In this document: positions 43,959 to 52,050 of the stretch, piece after piece
Numbering within the stretch: the first letter of the stretch is position 1
Layout of the letters: each line of letters opens with the position of its first letter
Assembly (NCBI GenBank): GCA_900554205.1
Contig: USGM01000003.1
Location: 1-64,000, forward strand
Direction: 5' to 3'
DNA: 64,000 nt
From: an uncultured Lachnospiraceae bacterium
GTDB taxonomy: Bacteria > Bacillota > Clostridia > Lachnospirales > Lachnospiraceae
The notes under the pieces: generated by a model
Told to the model about the DNA's origin: nothing
The model's database searches: none
The model's input: only the letters and a program-made list of their open reading frames with translations
Made by a program: the position numbers and the translations under genes

Positions 43959-45947
43959 ATGATTGAAAGATTTATTTTCGGTGAACCGATAGAGACGGAT
44001 GCCGTATTGAAGAAGCCGCAGCCGGCACAGTGGCAGAATGCAAGACTGATGTTGGAACGGGGAGAATTCGTGACAAGGCTTTCCGACGGGGAGATTGTAT
44101 ATGGCCTTGGGCAGAATGTAAGAGGAATCAATAAACGCGGCTGGAGATATGTCAGTGACTGTACGGATGACAGCCAGCACACAGAGAGTAAGCAGTCGCT
44201 CTATGGAGCGCATAATTTTCTTATTCTGGATGGCGGCTCGGCGATGGGGGTATTTATTGATACTCCTGCAAGGGTAATCTTTGATATCGGTTATTCCAGA
44301 TATGATGAGCTTCGGATCATACCTCAGACGGAAGATTTTGAATGCTATCTGATTAGCGGAGACAGCCCGGATGACATTGTACATCAGTTTCGGGAACTTG
44401 TTGGGAGAAGTTATATCCCGCCCAGATGGGCATTTGGCTACGGGCAGAGCCGTTGGGGTTATCGGTCTGCAGATGAAATACGGGAGGTAGTCAGAAAGTA
44501 TCGGGAAAATGACATCCCTCTGGACGCGGTGTATCTGGATATTGATTATATGGAGCGCTACAAGGACTTCACGGTCAACAGGGAAACATTTCCGGATTTT
44601 AAAGATTTTGTCAGGGAAATGCGGGAGGAAGATATTCACCTTGTTCCGATCATCGACGGAGGAGTCAAGAAGGAAGAGGGCTACGAGGTCTATGAAGAGG
44701 GAAGGGAGAACAGATATTTCTGCAAAGATGCAGAGGGAGAAGACTTTGTAATCGGTGTCTGGCCGGGAAAATGCTGTTTCCCGGATATGCTCAATGAGGA
44801 TGCGCGCAAGTGGTTTGGACAGAAGTATAAAATTCTGTTGGATCAGGGAATTGAAGGCTTTTGGAATGATATGAATGAGCCGGCCATTTTTTATTCCGAA
44901 AAACGGCTGCAGAAGGTGTTTGAGAAAATTGAGGACTATCGCTCGGAAAATCTTGATATCAATACGCTGTTTGAGTTCAAGGATCTTGTCGCGAATGTTT
45001 CAAATAATCAGGAGGATTATGCGTCCTTTTACCATAACTACAGGGGCAGGAGATACTGTCACAAGGACGTACATAATCTGTTTGGATATTACATGACCAG
45101 GTCTGCATCGGAGGCCTTTCAAGAGCTGGCACCGGAAAAGAGAATACTTTTGTTTTCCAGAGCGTCATATATCGGAATGCACAGATATGGCGGAATCTGG
45201 CAAGGAGATAACTGCTCATGGTGGTCACATCTGCTGTTGAATATCAAGATGATGCCATCGCTGAATATGTGTGGATTCCTTTATACAGGTGCAGATATTG
45301 GCGGGTTTGGTGCAGATACAACGGAAGACCTTCTGCTCAGATGGCTGGAATTCGGAGTGTTTACACCGCTGATGCGAAACCATTCGGCGCTGGGAACCAG
45401 ACTTCAGGAGGCTTATCAATTTAAACAGGTTGATCTGTTCCGGCAGGTGATCGGAGTTCGATATAAGCTTCTTCCCTATCTGTACAGTGAATATATGAAG
45501 GCGGCACTGGATCATACAATGCTGTTCCGACCGCTTGGCTTTGTATATCGTGATGATGAGCTTGCACGCAGAACAGAAGACCAACTGTTGCTTGGAGACA
45601 GTATTATGATTGCTCCTGTATATGAGCAGAATGCAGTAGGAAGAACGGTTTACTGTCCGGAGAGAATGAAGCTGATACGTTTTACGGGTGGAAGGGTTTT
45701 GGAGGAAGATGTATTTGAGAAAGGTTTCCATTATGTGAAAATGCCGCTTGGAGATGTGTGTGTGTTCCTGAGGGAGAACAGGGTATTACCCTTATCCTCG
45801 GGGGGCATGAATGTACGGAAGGTAGATTATGAAGACTTAAGACTGTACGGATTTGGAGACCGTATCAAAGAGTATGAGTACTATACGGACGATGGAATTT
45901 GTACCGGTTACGACAGAAAGAATAATTGCAAAAAGCTGCAGGGGTAA
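43959..45947 (+). CDS. GH31 alpha-glucosidase, Ro-alphaG1-like, third of three
   Basis: A 662-residue enzyme that follows, almost end to end, the pattern I recall for Ro-alphaG1 of Ruminococcus (Blautia) obeum, an alpha-glucosidase preferring isomaltose. Shared segments are YGLGQNVRGINKRGWRYVS, GRSYIPPRWAFGYGQSRWGY and GGIWQGDNCSWWSH. The nucleophile is Asp304 in GFWNDMNEP and the acid/base is Asp417 in WQGDN, each three positions before those in Ro-alphaG1. The tryptophan of GQSRWGY, linked to alpha-1,6 preference there, is kept. No signal peptide. ATG 43959 follows GAGAGGAAAC. The stop codon lies in the loop of a terminator shared with the converging GH13 gene. Confidence 0.9.
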   Translation: MIERFIFGEPIETDAVLKKPQPAQWQNARLMLERGEFVTRLSDGEIVYGLGQNVRGINKRGWRYVSDCTDDSQHTESKQSLYGAHNFLILDGGSAMGVFIDTPARVIFDIGYSRYDELRIIPQTEDFECYLISGDSPDDIVHQFRELVGRSYIPPRWAFGYGQSRWGYRSADEIREVVRKYRENDIPLDAVYLDIDYMERYKDFTVNRETFPDFKDFVREMREEDIHLVPIIDGGVKKEEGYEVYEEGRENRYFCKDAEGEDFVIGVWPGKCCFPDMLNEDARKWFGQKYKILLDQGIEGFWNDMNEPAIFYSEKRLQKVFEKIEDYRSENLDINTLFEFKDLVANVSNNQEDYASFYHNYRGRRYCHKDVHNLFGYYMTRSASEAFQELAPEKRILLFSRASYIGMHRYGGIWQGDNCSWWSHLLLNIKMMPSLNMCGFLYTGADIGGFGADTTEDLLLRWLEFGVFTPLMRNHSALGTRLQEAYQFKQVDLFRQVIGVRYKLLPYLYSEYMKAALDHTMLFRPLGFVYRDDELARRTEDQLLLGDSIMIAPVYEQNAVGRTVYCPERMKLIRFTGGRVLEEDVFEKGFHYVKMPLGDVCVFLRENRVLPLSSGGMNVRKVDYEDLRLYGFGDRIKEYEYYTDDGICTGYDRKNNCKKLQG

Positions 45948-45961
45948 TCCCCTACAGCTTT
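45932..45961. terminator. Shared terminator overlapping both stop codons
   Basis: A 13-bp stem with one mismatch (45932-45944 and 45949-45961) and the loop TAAT. The TAA of the right-going GH31 (45945-45947) is in the loop and the TAG of the left-going GH13 (45952-45954) is in the stem. On the minus strand it is followed by a run of T; on the plus strand the T-run is short. Confidence 0.75.
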
Positions 45962-47490
45962 AAAAGTGTTACAGAACAGGGCGGTGCGATCCAGATACCG
46001 TCCTTTTTGTGTGCAGATTCGCCGTATGCATAGAGAACCTGTTCAGAGGAAAGTGCGCTCTCAAAGGAAGCTTCTTTCGCAGAAGGGTTGATGATGACGA
46101 GAATTTTCTCAGCATCACTGCTTCTGACATAGGCGAGCGGGTAGGAATCCTTTGCGGCGTACACAAATTCGATCTCGCCCTTGCTCTGGAGCGCGGAATG
46201 CTTCTGGCGGAAGGCGATCAGCTTCTGAACTTCATGATAGAGAGAGGTCTCGTCCTGCATCTGTGCGGCAGCGGTAGGCCGGTCGGCGGAAGGATCCATT
46301 TTGATATAGAGCTTCTCGGGAGCGGCACTGCTGAAGCCGCAGTTGGCGGTGTTGTCCCACTGCATGGGGGAGCGGGAGCCGGTGCGCTCGTAGCCGCCCT
46401 CCACCGAGGTCAGCCCCTCCACATACCGCATACCGATCTCATCCCCATAGTAGATGAACGGAGCGCCGGGCATGGTCAGCAGGAAGCCGAAGGCAACCTT
46501 CATTTCCCCGGGGGTCAGAGAGCGGGCAAGGCGATCCATGTCGTGATTGCCGGAGGGAATGCAGATCAGCCCCTTCCGCTCGGATTTCTCGTAGTTTTCC
46601 TTATATTTATCCACGAATGCGGAGACATCGCCCTTTCCTTCCGAGGAGAAGAACGGATGCTCACAGCGGAAGAGATCGTTATAATGGGAAGGACCGAAGT
46701 GGAGCAGGAAGTCCATGTGGAATCCGCCCTGCAGGGATTTGTCCGGTTCGCCCCACTCGGAGACAAAGGCGGCATCCGGGAACTCCTCGTCCAGAAAGGC
46801 GCGAACCTTCTGCCAGAGGGCGATCGTGCCCTTGCCTTCTTCATCATTCTTTACAAGAGAGCCTGCCATATCGACGCGGAAGCCGTCGCAGCCCATGGAG
46901 AGCCAGAAGCGGATGACATCCATCATGGCATTCAGGGTTGCCTTCGGGCCTTCGTCGTCAGGCGATTGCTGCCATGGGCGGGTAATCTTATAGAAGCCGT
47001 AATTCAGGGCGGGCTGCATGGAGAAGAAATTCAGCGCGACAGCACCGTTTCTGGGGGATATGCCGCGCAGGCAGCCCATGTTCTCCGGACCTTCCCAGAC
47101 GTTGTCCGTCCAGACATACCGATCTGTAAACTCGTTCTTTTCCGCCTTGAGGGATTCCTTGAACCACCTGTGCTCGACCGAGGTATGTCCCGGAACAAGA
47201 TCGAGCAGGACGTGCATACCGCGCTTGTGTGCCTCTGCAAAGAGCTGTTTCAGATCCTCGTTTGTGCCGTAGCGGGGGGCAACGGTGTAGTAGTCCGCCA
47301 CATCATAGCCTGCGTCGCCGAAGGGGGAAAGAAAGCAGGGGTTCAGCCAGATTGCGTTGCAGCCGAGCTCGCGGATGTAGTCCAGCCTCTGAATGATTCC
47401 CTGAAAATCACCGATTCCGTCGGCATTGGTGTCCTGAAAGGACTGTGGATAAATTTCATAAAAAATTGCATTGTCGAGCCATTTAGCCAT
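45952..47490 (-). CDS. GH13 alpha-glucosidase / oligo-1,6-glucosidase-like
   Basis: A 512-residue cytoplasmic GH13 enzyme. The conserved regions are in order: LLDLVPGHTS, the nucleophile Asp207 in GFRVDMAGS, the acid/base Glu245 in FVSEWGEP and GNHDMDR with the third Asp. The QDTNADGIGDFQGI segment near the N-terminus is the calcium-loop signature seen in the oligo-1,6-glucosidase group. It converges on the GH31 operon and would act on the same imported alpha-glucosides. It is controlled separately, with a cre-like palindrome in its leader. A CAGGAGG site precedes the ATG. Confidence 0.88.
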   Translation of the reverse strand: MAKWLDNAIFYEIYPQSFQDTNADGIGDFQGIIQRLDYIRELGCNAIWLNPCFLSPFGDAGYDVADYYTVAPRYGTNEDLKQLFAEAHKRGMHVLLDLVPGHTSVEHRWFKESLKAEKNEFTDRYVWTDNVWEGPENMGCLRGISPRNGAVALNFFSMQPALNYGFYKITRPWQQSPDDEGPKATLNAMMDVIRFWLSMGCDGFRVDMAGSLVKNDEEGKGTIALWQKVRAFLDEEFPDAAFVSEWGEPDKSLQGGFHMDFLLHFGPSHYNDLFRCEHPFFSSEGKGDVSAFVDKYKENYEKSERKGLICIPSGNHDMDRLARSLTPGEMKVAFGFLLTMPGAPFIYYGDEIGMRYVEGLTSVEGGYERTGSRSPMQWDNTANCGFSSAAPEKLYIKMDPSADRPTAAAQMQDETSLYHEVQKLIAFRQKHSALQSKGEIEFVYAAKDSYPLAYVRSSDAEKILVIINPSAKEASFESALSSEQVLYAYGESAHKKDGIWIAPPCSVTLLKL

Positions 47491-47512
47491 TTGAGCGATA
47501 CCTCCTGAGTCT

Positions 47513-47526
47513 TGAAAACGTTTTCT
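47513..47526. promoter_or_regulatory. cre-like palindrome upstream of GH13
   Basis: TGAAAACGTTTTCT matches the CcpA cre consensus except for the last base and contains a perfect 12-bp palindrome (47514-47525). It lies about 15 bases downstream of a weak left-going -10 (TAAAAT on the minus strand, 47546-47541). A LacI-family regulator other than CcpA could also use it. Confidence 0.55.
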
Positions 47527-47580
47527 TATCTGATGCTATTATTTTACAGAATACACGCAGAAAATGCCATGTATTTTTTA

Positions 47581-47611
47581 TGAATATTTGTGTGCTTTTT
47601 TGTACAATCTA
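47581..47611 (+). promoter_or_regulatory. Possible forespore (sigma-G/sigma-F type) promoter
   Basis: TGAATA (47581-47586), 18 bases, CAATCTA (47605-47611) resembles the Bacillus sigma-G consensus TGAATA-N18-CATACTA. It points at spoVAB, about 100 bases downstream, which is expected to be forespore-expressed. Confidence 0.5.
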
Positions 47612-47715
47612 AAGTTATCTGTTTTTTCCCGTTACTATGAAATTTGCAGCTTTGGGGAGACAGCTGTGCATTCTGCGCAACGTGGCATATAAAAGGGATG
47701 CGGAGGAGCTAGGTG

Positions 47716-48198
47716 ATGAAAACTTTTTTTCTGATCGTTGTGGGTGTCAGCTACGGTCTTCTGTCCTCGGCGGGCGTGTTCACCGTGCTGGTAGCGGTGG
47801 GGCTTGTTCCGAGGTTTGCCGGAAAGACGCATACGGCGGGCAAGGTGATGCTATATGAGGAGATGGTCATTTTCGGGACGCTGACAGGCGCTGTTCTCAG
47901 CGTCTTTTCGAGATACTGCCAGTTCGGTGCGTGGTGGCAGCAGAGATTTCCACAGTACCTGAATGTGCTTCAGGGAATCGGCATCTTCTGGCAGGCGGCA
48001 TTCGGGCTTTTTTCCGGCATGTTCATCGGCTGTCTTGCGCTGGCAATCGCGGAGATGCTGGACAGCATTCCGATCCTCGCGCGACGGATTTCGTTCCGGC
48101 ATGGAATCGGACTGGCAATATTGAGCATTGCAATCGGAAAGGTCTGTGGGTCGCTGCTGTATTTTGCGACGGAGTTCCACAGGACGGTGAAGCCGTGA
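47716..48198 (+). CDS. spoVAB: Stage V sporulation protein AB
   Basis: A 160-residue protein with about four hydrophobic helices. The segment VAVGLVPRFAGKTHTAGKVMLYEEMVIFGTLTGAV is the diagnostic SpoVAB pattern, and the length is close to the Bacillus protein. SpoVA proteins move dipicolinic acid into the forespore and release it at germination; the precise part played by AB is unclear. GTG 47713 is an alternative start to ATG 47716; both are served by GGAGG. It precedes spoVAA by 37 bases, the opposite of the Bacillus order, and spoVAC, AD and AE are not nearby. Confidence 0.82.
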   Translation: MKTFFLIVVGVSYGLLSSAGVFTVLVAVGLVPRFAGKTHTAGKVMLYEEMVIFGTLTGAVLSVFSRYCQFGAWWQQRFPQYLNVLQGIGIFWQAAFGLFSGMFIGCLALAIAEMLDSIPILARRISFRHGIGLAILSIAIGKVCGSLLYFATEFHRTVKP

Positions 48199-48235
48199 GG
48201 ACTAAACTTTATTTGATAAGAGGAGTAAGTCTGGT

Positions 48236-48865
48236 ATGCAGAATAAAACAGTATATCTGAAGTGTGAGAGGAATGTGGAGGTGCAGTCTCCGGACATTTT
48301 CATGTCGGATATGGGGACAATACGGTGTTCGGATTCTGTCCTCAGTGCGAGACTGAGGGCGTTGAAGGTACATCATTTTACGAAGGAAGGAACGAAGAGG
48401 TGTGTGATCAGTACGCTGAAGCTGGTGGAACTGATGGAAAATGAATGCACCGACATCAGTGTGCAGATTGTCGGGGAACCCGATGTTCTGGTCGAGTGGA
48501 TCAGCGCCAATAAACATAAAGGCTGGCAGCAGTGGCTGCGCGCGGCACTGGTCTGTCTGGTGAGCTTCTTCGGCACCGCATTTACCATCATGGCGTACCA
48601 TAACGATGTGGGTATCAATGAAGTATTCACGGAATTTTACCAGATTGTCATGAACAGGGAGCCGCAGGGACTGAACACGCTTGAGGTTTCGTATTCCATC
48701 GGACTGGCGGTCGGAATCATTGTCTTTTTCAATCATGTAGGGGGTAGAAGGCTGACGAAGGACCCGACACCGATAGAGGTTTCCATCCGCAATTACGAGG
48801 AGGATGTCGATAAGGCGCTGATCGCCACCGCCGGACGGGAGGGAAAAGAAGAGGACGCGTCCTGA
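48236..48865 (+). CDS. spoVAA: Stage V sporulation protein AA
   Basis: A 209-residue protein. A soluble N-terminal domain (about residues 1-95) is followed by a transmembrane segment (LRAALVCLVSFFGTAFTIMAYHNDVGINEVF) and a second one in the family signature SYSIGLAVGIIVFFNH, then RLTKDPTPIEVSIRNYEEDVDKAL. These last motifs match Bacillus SpoVAA closely. It belongs to the dipicolinic acid channel system of spores. AGGAG precedes the ATG. The 140 bases after it hold no further spoVA gene; the next gene, gtrA, is unrelated. Confidence 0.9.
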   Translation: MQNKTVYLKCERNVEVQSPDIFMSDMGTIRCSDSVLSARLRALKVHHFTKEGTKRCVISTLKLVELMENECTDISVQIVGEPDVLVEWISANKHKGWQQWLRAALVCLVSFFGTAFTIMAYHNDVGINEVFTEFYQIVMNREPQGLNTLEVSYSIGLAVGIIVFFNHVGGRRLTKDPTPIEVSIRNYEEDVDKALIATAGREGKEEDAS

Positions 48866-49003
48866 CAGAAGAACGGTTATTTGAACCTTGTACGAATGGC
48901 AGAAAAGGATGGACTTAAAATCAAGTATGTGATAGAGTGATATTTGGAGGATTGTGAAGTTGTGAAGCAACGGAGCAAGCCGTAGACATCATTTGCAGGC
49001 GCG

Positions 49004-49546
49004 GTGAATGATGGGCATGAGAAAGAGGAAGAAGCGATAGAAAAAGACATGGGTGAACATAGACACAGCAATTTAAACCAGAGGATTCGGGAGGCGTTCC
49101 CGGCAGTTCTCCAGTTTATTAAGTTTGGCATGGTAGGGGCGGTCAATACCGTTTTATCTTACCTGATTACGAATGGATGCTACTACCTGCTGCGATTACA
49201 TGAACAGCTTTCCAATCTGATTTCCTTTCTGATCACTGTGCTGATTTCCTATCTGCTCAACAGCAGGTTTGTTTTCCGGGAAAAAGAGGAGAATAAGCAG
49301 CCGTGGTATCTGGCATTGGCAAAGGTTTATGCATCCTATGCCTTTACAGAGCTGATTCTGATGGGTATTCTTTTGTTTGTACAGGAGAGAGTTCTGGGAA
49401 TCCCTCATTATATTGCAACACTTGTGAATTTGTGCGTGACTGTGCCGCTGAATTTTGTGTTAAATAAATTCTGGGCATACCGGAAAAAATCGGATGGCTC
49501 AGATGGAATGGAAAAAAGAACAGGGAAGGAATCCGAAGAAGCATGA
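49004..49546 (+). CDS. GtrA-like membrane protein
   Basis: A 180-residue protein with four hydrophobic helices of the GtrA family. The N-terminal helix FIKFGMVGAVNTVLSYLITNGCYYLL and the C-terminal LVNLCVTVPLNFVLNKFWAYRKK are the two family ends. GtrA proteins are thought to flip undecaprenyl-linked sugars across the membrane. The GTG at 49004 has no good ribosome binding site, and ATG 49049 (MGEHRHSN) is a plausible shorter start. The stop overlaps the aminotransferase start in ATGA. It opens a cassette with a matching GtrB-like transferase. Confidence 0.85.
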   Translation: MNDGHEKEEEAIEKDMGEHRHSNLNQRIREAFPAVLQFIKFGMVGAVNTVLSYLITNGCYYLLRLHEQLSNLISFLITVLISYLLNSRFVFREKEENKQPWYLALAKVYASYAFTELILMGILLFVQERVLGIPHYIATLVNLCVTVPLNFVLNKFWAYRKKSDGSDGMEKRTGKESEEA

Positions 49547-50637
49547 AGATAATGCCGAACCGTATGGATTACGGTTTTCAGAAATATCAGAAGGAATTTG
49601 AAGAAAAAGCGCTTTCCGTCCTGCGCTCGGGCTGGTATGTTCTCGGAAATGAGGTCAGAACCTTTGAGGAGAATTTTGCCGCATATACCGGGGCAAAATA
49701 TTGTGTCGGACTTGCAAGCGGTCTGGATGCGCTCTGGATGGCGGTCAGACTGTTGGGGATCGGCGCGGGTGATGAAGTCATTGTTCAGGGAAATACTTAC
49801 ATAGCAAGCGTCATGGGAATTACCATAAATGGAGCAACACCGGTGTTTGTAGAGCCGGATTCCTTTTATCAGATTGATGCAGACCGGATAGAAGAGAAGA
49901 TCACTGAGAGAACAAAGGCTGTCATGGTGGTACATCTCTATGGGCATGTGGCGGATATGCAGAAGATTCAGGCAATCTGTCGGAAGCATCACCTGCGGCT
50001 GATCGAGGACTGTGCCCAGTCACACGGGGCGAAATACAGGGGACAGATGACGGGAACCTTCGGAGATGTGGGCTGCTTTTCGTTTTATCCGTCCAAAAAT
50101 CTCGGTGCCTTCGGCGATGCGGGGGCAATCGTGACCGATGACCCGGAGCTGGCGGATGCCATGAGAGTGTATCGGAACTATGGAAGTGAGAAACGCTATT
50201 ATAACAGGGTCGTGGGAGCAAATTCCAGACTGGATGAGCTGCAGGCAGGACTGTTGAACGTGCGTCTTCAGCATATGCAGGAGATCACGGAAGAGAGAAG
50301 GCAGCTGGCGGAGCGCTACAGCCGGGAACTGCACTGTGCGGGTGTCATTCTGCCGGAAGAGCGTGAGAATACCTATGCAGTCTGGCATCAGTATGTGATC
50401 CGTACAGACCGGCGGCAGGAGCTGATCGAATATCTGAATGAAAATGGAATTGGAACGATCATTCATTATCCCATACCGCCGCATCTTTCAGAGGCCTACC
50501 GCGGGCTTGGACATAAGAAGGGAGATTACCCGGTGACAGAGCGGTATGCGGATACGGTGCTTTCCATTCCGATGTATACGGGAATGACCGAGGAAGAACA
50601 GCAGTATACGATAGCGTGTATGAATCGATTTGAGTAG
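49543..50637 (+). CDS. DegT/DnrJ/EryC1/StrS sugar aminotransferase (FdtB/QdtB-like)
   Basis: A 364-residue PLP-dependent aminotransferase of nucleotide sugars. The Schiff-base lysine is Lys185 in SFYPSKNLGAFGDAG. Other family motifs are YVLGNEVRTFEENFAAYTG, GLASGLDALWMAV, GDEVIVQGNTYIAS, LIEDCAQSHGA and NSRLDELQAGLL. The next gene encodes an FdtA/QdtA-type 3,4-ketoisomerase, so the expected product is a dTDP-3-amino-3,6-dideoxyhexose. Which epimer is made (Fuc3N or Qui3N) cannot be told from sequence alone. The rmlA/rmlB genes that would supply the precursor are not in the window. Confidence 0.9.
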   Translation: MKIMPNRMDYGFQKYQKEFEEKALSVLRSGWYVLGNEVRTFEENFAAYTGAKYCVGLASGLDALWMAVRLLGIGAGDEVIVQGNTYIASVMGITINGATPVFVEPDSFYQIDADRIEEKITERTKAVMVVHLYGHVADMQKIQAICRKHHLRLIEDCAQSHGAKYRGQMTGTFGDVGCFSFYPSKNLGAFGDAGAIVTDDPELADAMRVYRNYGSEKRYYNRVVGANSRLDELQAGLLNVRLQHMQEITEERRQLAERYSRELHCAGVILPEERENTYAVWHQYVIRTDRRQELIEYLNENGIGTIIHYPIPPHLSEAYRGLGHKKGDYPVTERYADTVLSIPMYTGMTEEEQQYTIACMNRFE

Positions 50638-50681
50638 GAGAGAAGATTGCGCAAAGGACGTGCGCAGAAATGAGGATAACA

Positions 50682-51113
50682 ATGGTAAAGCTGGAGGAGC
50701 AGATTCAGATTCTTGATTTCCCGGATCTGGGGGATGAAAGAGGAAATCTGGTGGTAGTGGAGGGCGGCAGCGCGATTCCGTTTGAAATAAAAAGGATCTT
50801 TTATATCTATGGTTCTGACAGTGAGGTGGTCAGGGGATGCCATGCAAATCTACGTTCGGAGTTCGTGATGATTAATGTCTCGGGAACCAGTAAGGTCAAG
50901 GTGGACAATGGGCATGAGAAAAGGGTGGTTGAACTGAACCGGCCGAGAATGGGACTGTATCTGAAGAATAATGTCTGGAAGGAAATGTATGATTTTTCGC
51001 CGGATTCCGTCCTGTTGGTGCTTTCCAACGAGCATTATGATCCGGCGGAATATATCAGAGATTATGGAGCCTATCTGGAGCTTATGAGAAAAGAGAAAGA
51101 GGACGATGAGTAA
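50682..51113 (+). CDS. FdtA/QdtA-type cupin, dTDP-keto-sugar 3,4-ketoisomerase
   Basis: About 143 residues of a single cupin barrel. FPDLGDERGNLVVVEGG, VVRGCHANLRSEFVMINVSG, RPRMGLYLKNNVWKEMYDFSPDSVLLVLSNEHYD are the family segments. The enzyme moves the keto group of dTDP-4-keto-6-deoxyglucose from C4 to C3 before the aminotransferase acts. The RGxHAN form replaces the second His of the RGxHAH seen in characterised FdtA, a variant I recall as common in gut Firmicutes. ATG 50682 with TGAGGA fits better than ATG 50670. The end overlaps the glycosyltransferase by 8 bases. Confidence 0.85.
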   Translation: MVKLEEQIQILDFPDLGDERGNLVVVEGGSAIPFEIKRIFYIYGSDSEVVRGCHANLRSEFVMINVSGTSKVKVDNGHEKRVVELNRPRMGLYLKNNVWKEMYDFSPDSVLLVLSNEHYDPAEYIRDYGAYLELMRKEKEDDE

Positions 51114-52050
51114 AATATCAATTGTTGTACCGGTATATTATAACGCAGACACGCTGGAGCTTTTGTACGAGGATATGCAAAAGAAGATTCTCGGTCAGCT
51201 GGGCGATTATGAAATTGTATTTGTGGATGATGGATCAGGGGATGAGTCATGGGAGGTCATGACGAGACTCAGAGACAGGGATACACACATAAAATGCGTA
51301 AAGCTTTCACGGAATTTCGGCGAGCATGCGGCATTGCTGGCGGGACTTTCAGCGTGTACGGGGGATTGCGCTGTGACAAAACAGGCCGATCTGCAGGAGG
51401 ATTCCGGTATTATTCTGGAGATGTACGAGAGCTGGAAGCGCGGAAATAAGGTGGTTCTCGCAGTCCGCAAGGAGCGGAAGGAGAATCCGGTGAAGGTTTT
51501 CTTTGCAAACCTTTATTATGCGCTGATACGTAAGATTGTGAACAAGAACATGCCGGTGGGCGGCTGTGACTGTTATCTTGTCGACCGAAAGGTGATAGAG
51601 GTACTGGAACGTCTGGACGAAAAAAATTCTTCCCTCACACTTCAGGTGCTGTGGGCAGGATTCCGGACGGATAAGATTTACTTTGTAAGACAGGACAGAG
51701 AGATCGGAAAGTCGAGATGGACGCTTGCGAAGAAGGTAAAGCTGGTTATGGACTCTGTCATGAGCTTTTCCTATTTTCCCTTGCGCTTTATGACGGGGCT
51801 GGGAGTGCTGTTCAATCTTCTCGCAATCGTGCTGCTGATCAGCGTAATGGTGGAAAAGATCACAAAGGGTACGCCAATCGTGGGCTGGGCATCCCTGATG
51901 TGTGTGATTCTGTGCGCTTCCGGGGTCATTATGCTCATGCTGGGCATTCTTGGGGAGTATATCTGGAGAACGTTGGATGCCGCGCGGACAAGACCGCCGT
52001 ACATTGTGGATGAGGTTCTGGAGGAAAGGGACAAGGATGGAGAAAAGTAA
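51106..52050 (+). CDS. GT2 glycosyltransferase, GtrB/DPM1-like
   Basis: A 314-residue membrane-bound GT2 transferase. The catalytic domain has the start ISIVVPVYYNADTL, the DDGSGDESW metal/UDP segment and KQADLQEDSGI in place of the common DADLQDP. Two C-terminal helices (FMTGLGVLFNLLAIVLLISVM and LMCVILCASGVIMLMLGILGEYIWRTLD) mark the GtrB/bactoprenol glycosyltransferase layout. It should attach a sugar, probably the 3-amino sugar made by the previous genes, to undecaprenyl phosphate for flipping by the GtrA-like protein. It overlaps genes on both sides. Confidence 0.88.
   Translation: MSKISIVVPVYYNADTLELLYEDMQKKILGQLGDYEIVFVDDGSGDESWEVMTRLRDRDTHIKCVKLSRNFGEHAALLAGLSACTGDCAVTKQADLQEDSGIILEMYESWKRGNKVVLAVRKERKENPVKVFFANLYYALIRKIVNKNMPVGGCDCYLVDRKVIEVLERLDEKNSSLTLQVLWAGFRTDKIYFVRQDREIGKSRWTLAKKVKLVMDSVMSFSYFPLRFMTGLGVLFNLLAIVLLISVMVEKITKGTPIVGWASLMCVILCASGVIMLMLGILGEYIWRTLDAARTRPPYIVDEVLEERDKDGEK

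Noticed and set aside
46009..47508. Long open frame (499 codons) on the plus strand
   Set aside because: Antisense to the GH13 gene, whose catalytic residues are all in place.
48896..48940. 14-codon frame between spoVAA and gtrA
   Set aside because: No ribosome binding site and no family match; too short to support.
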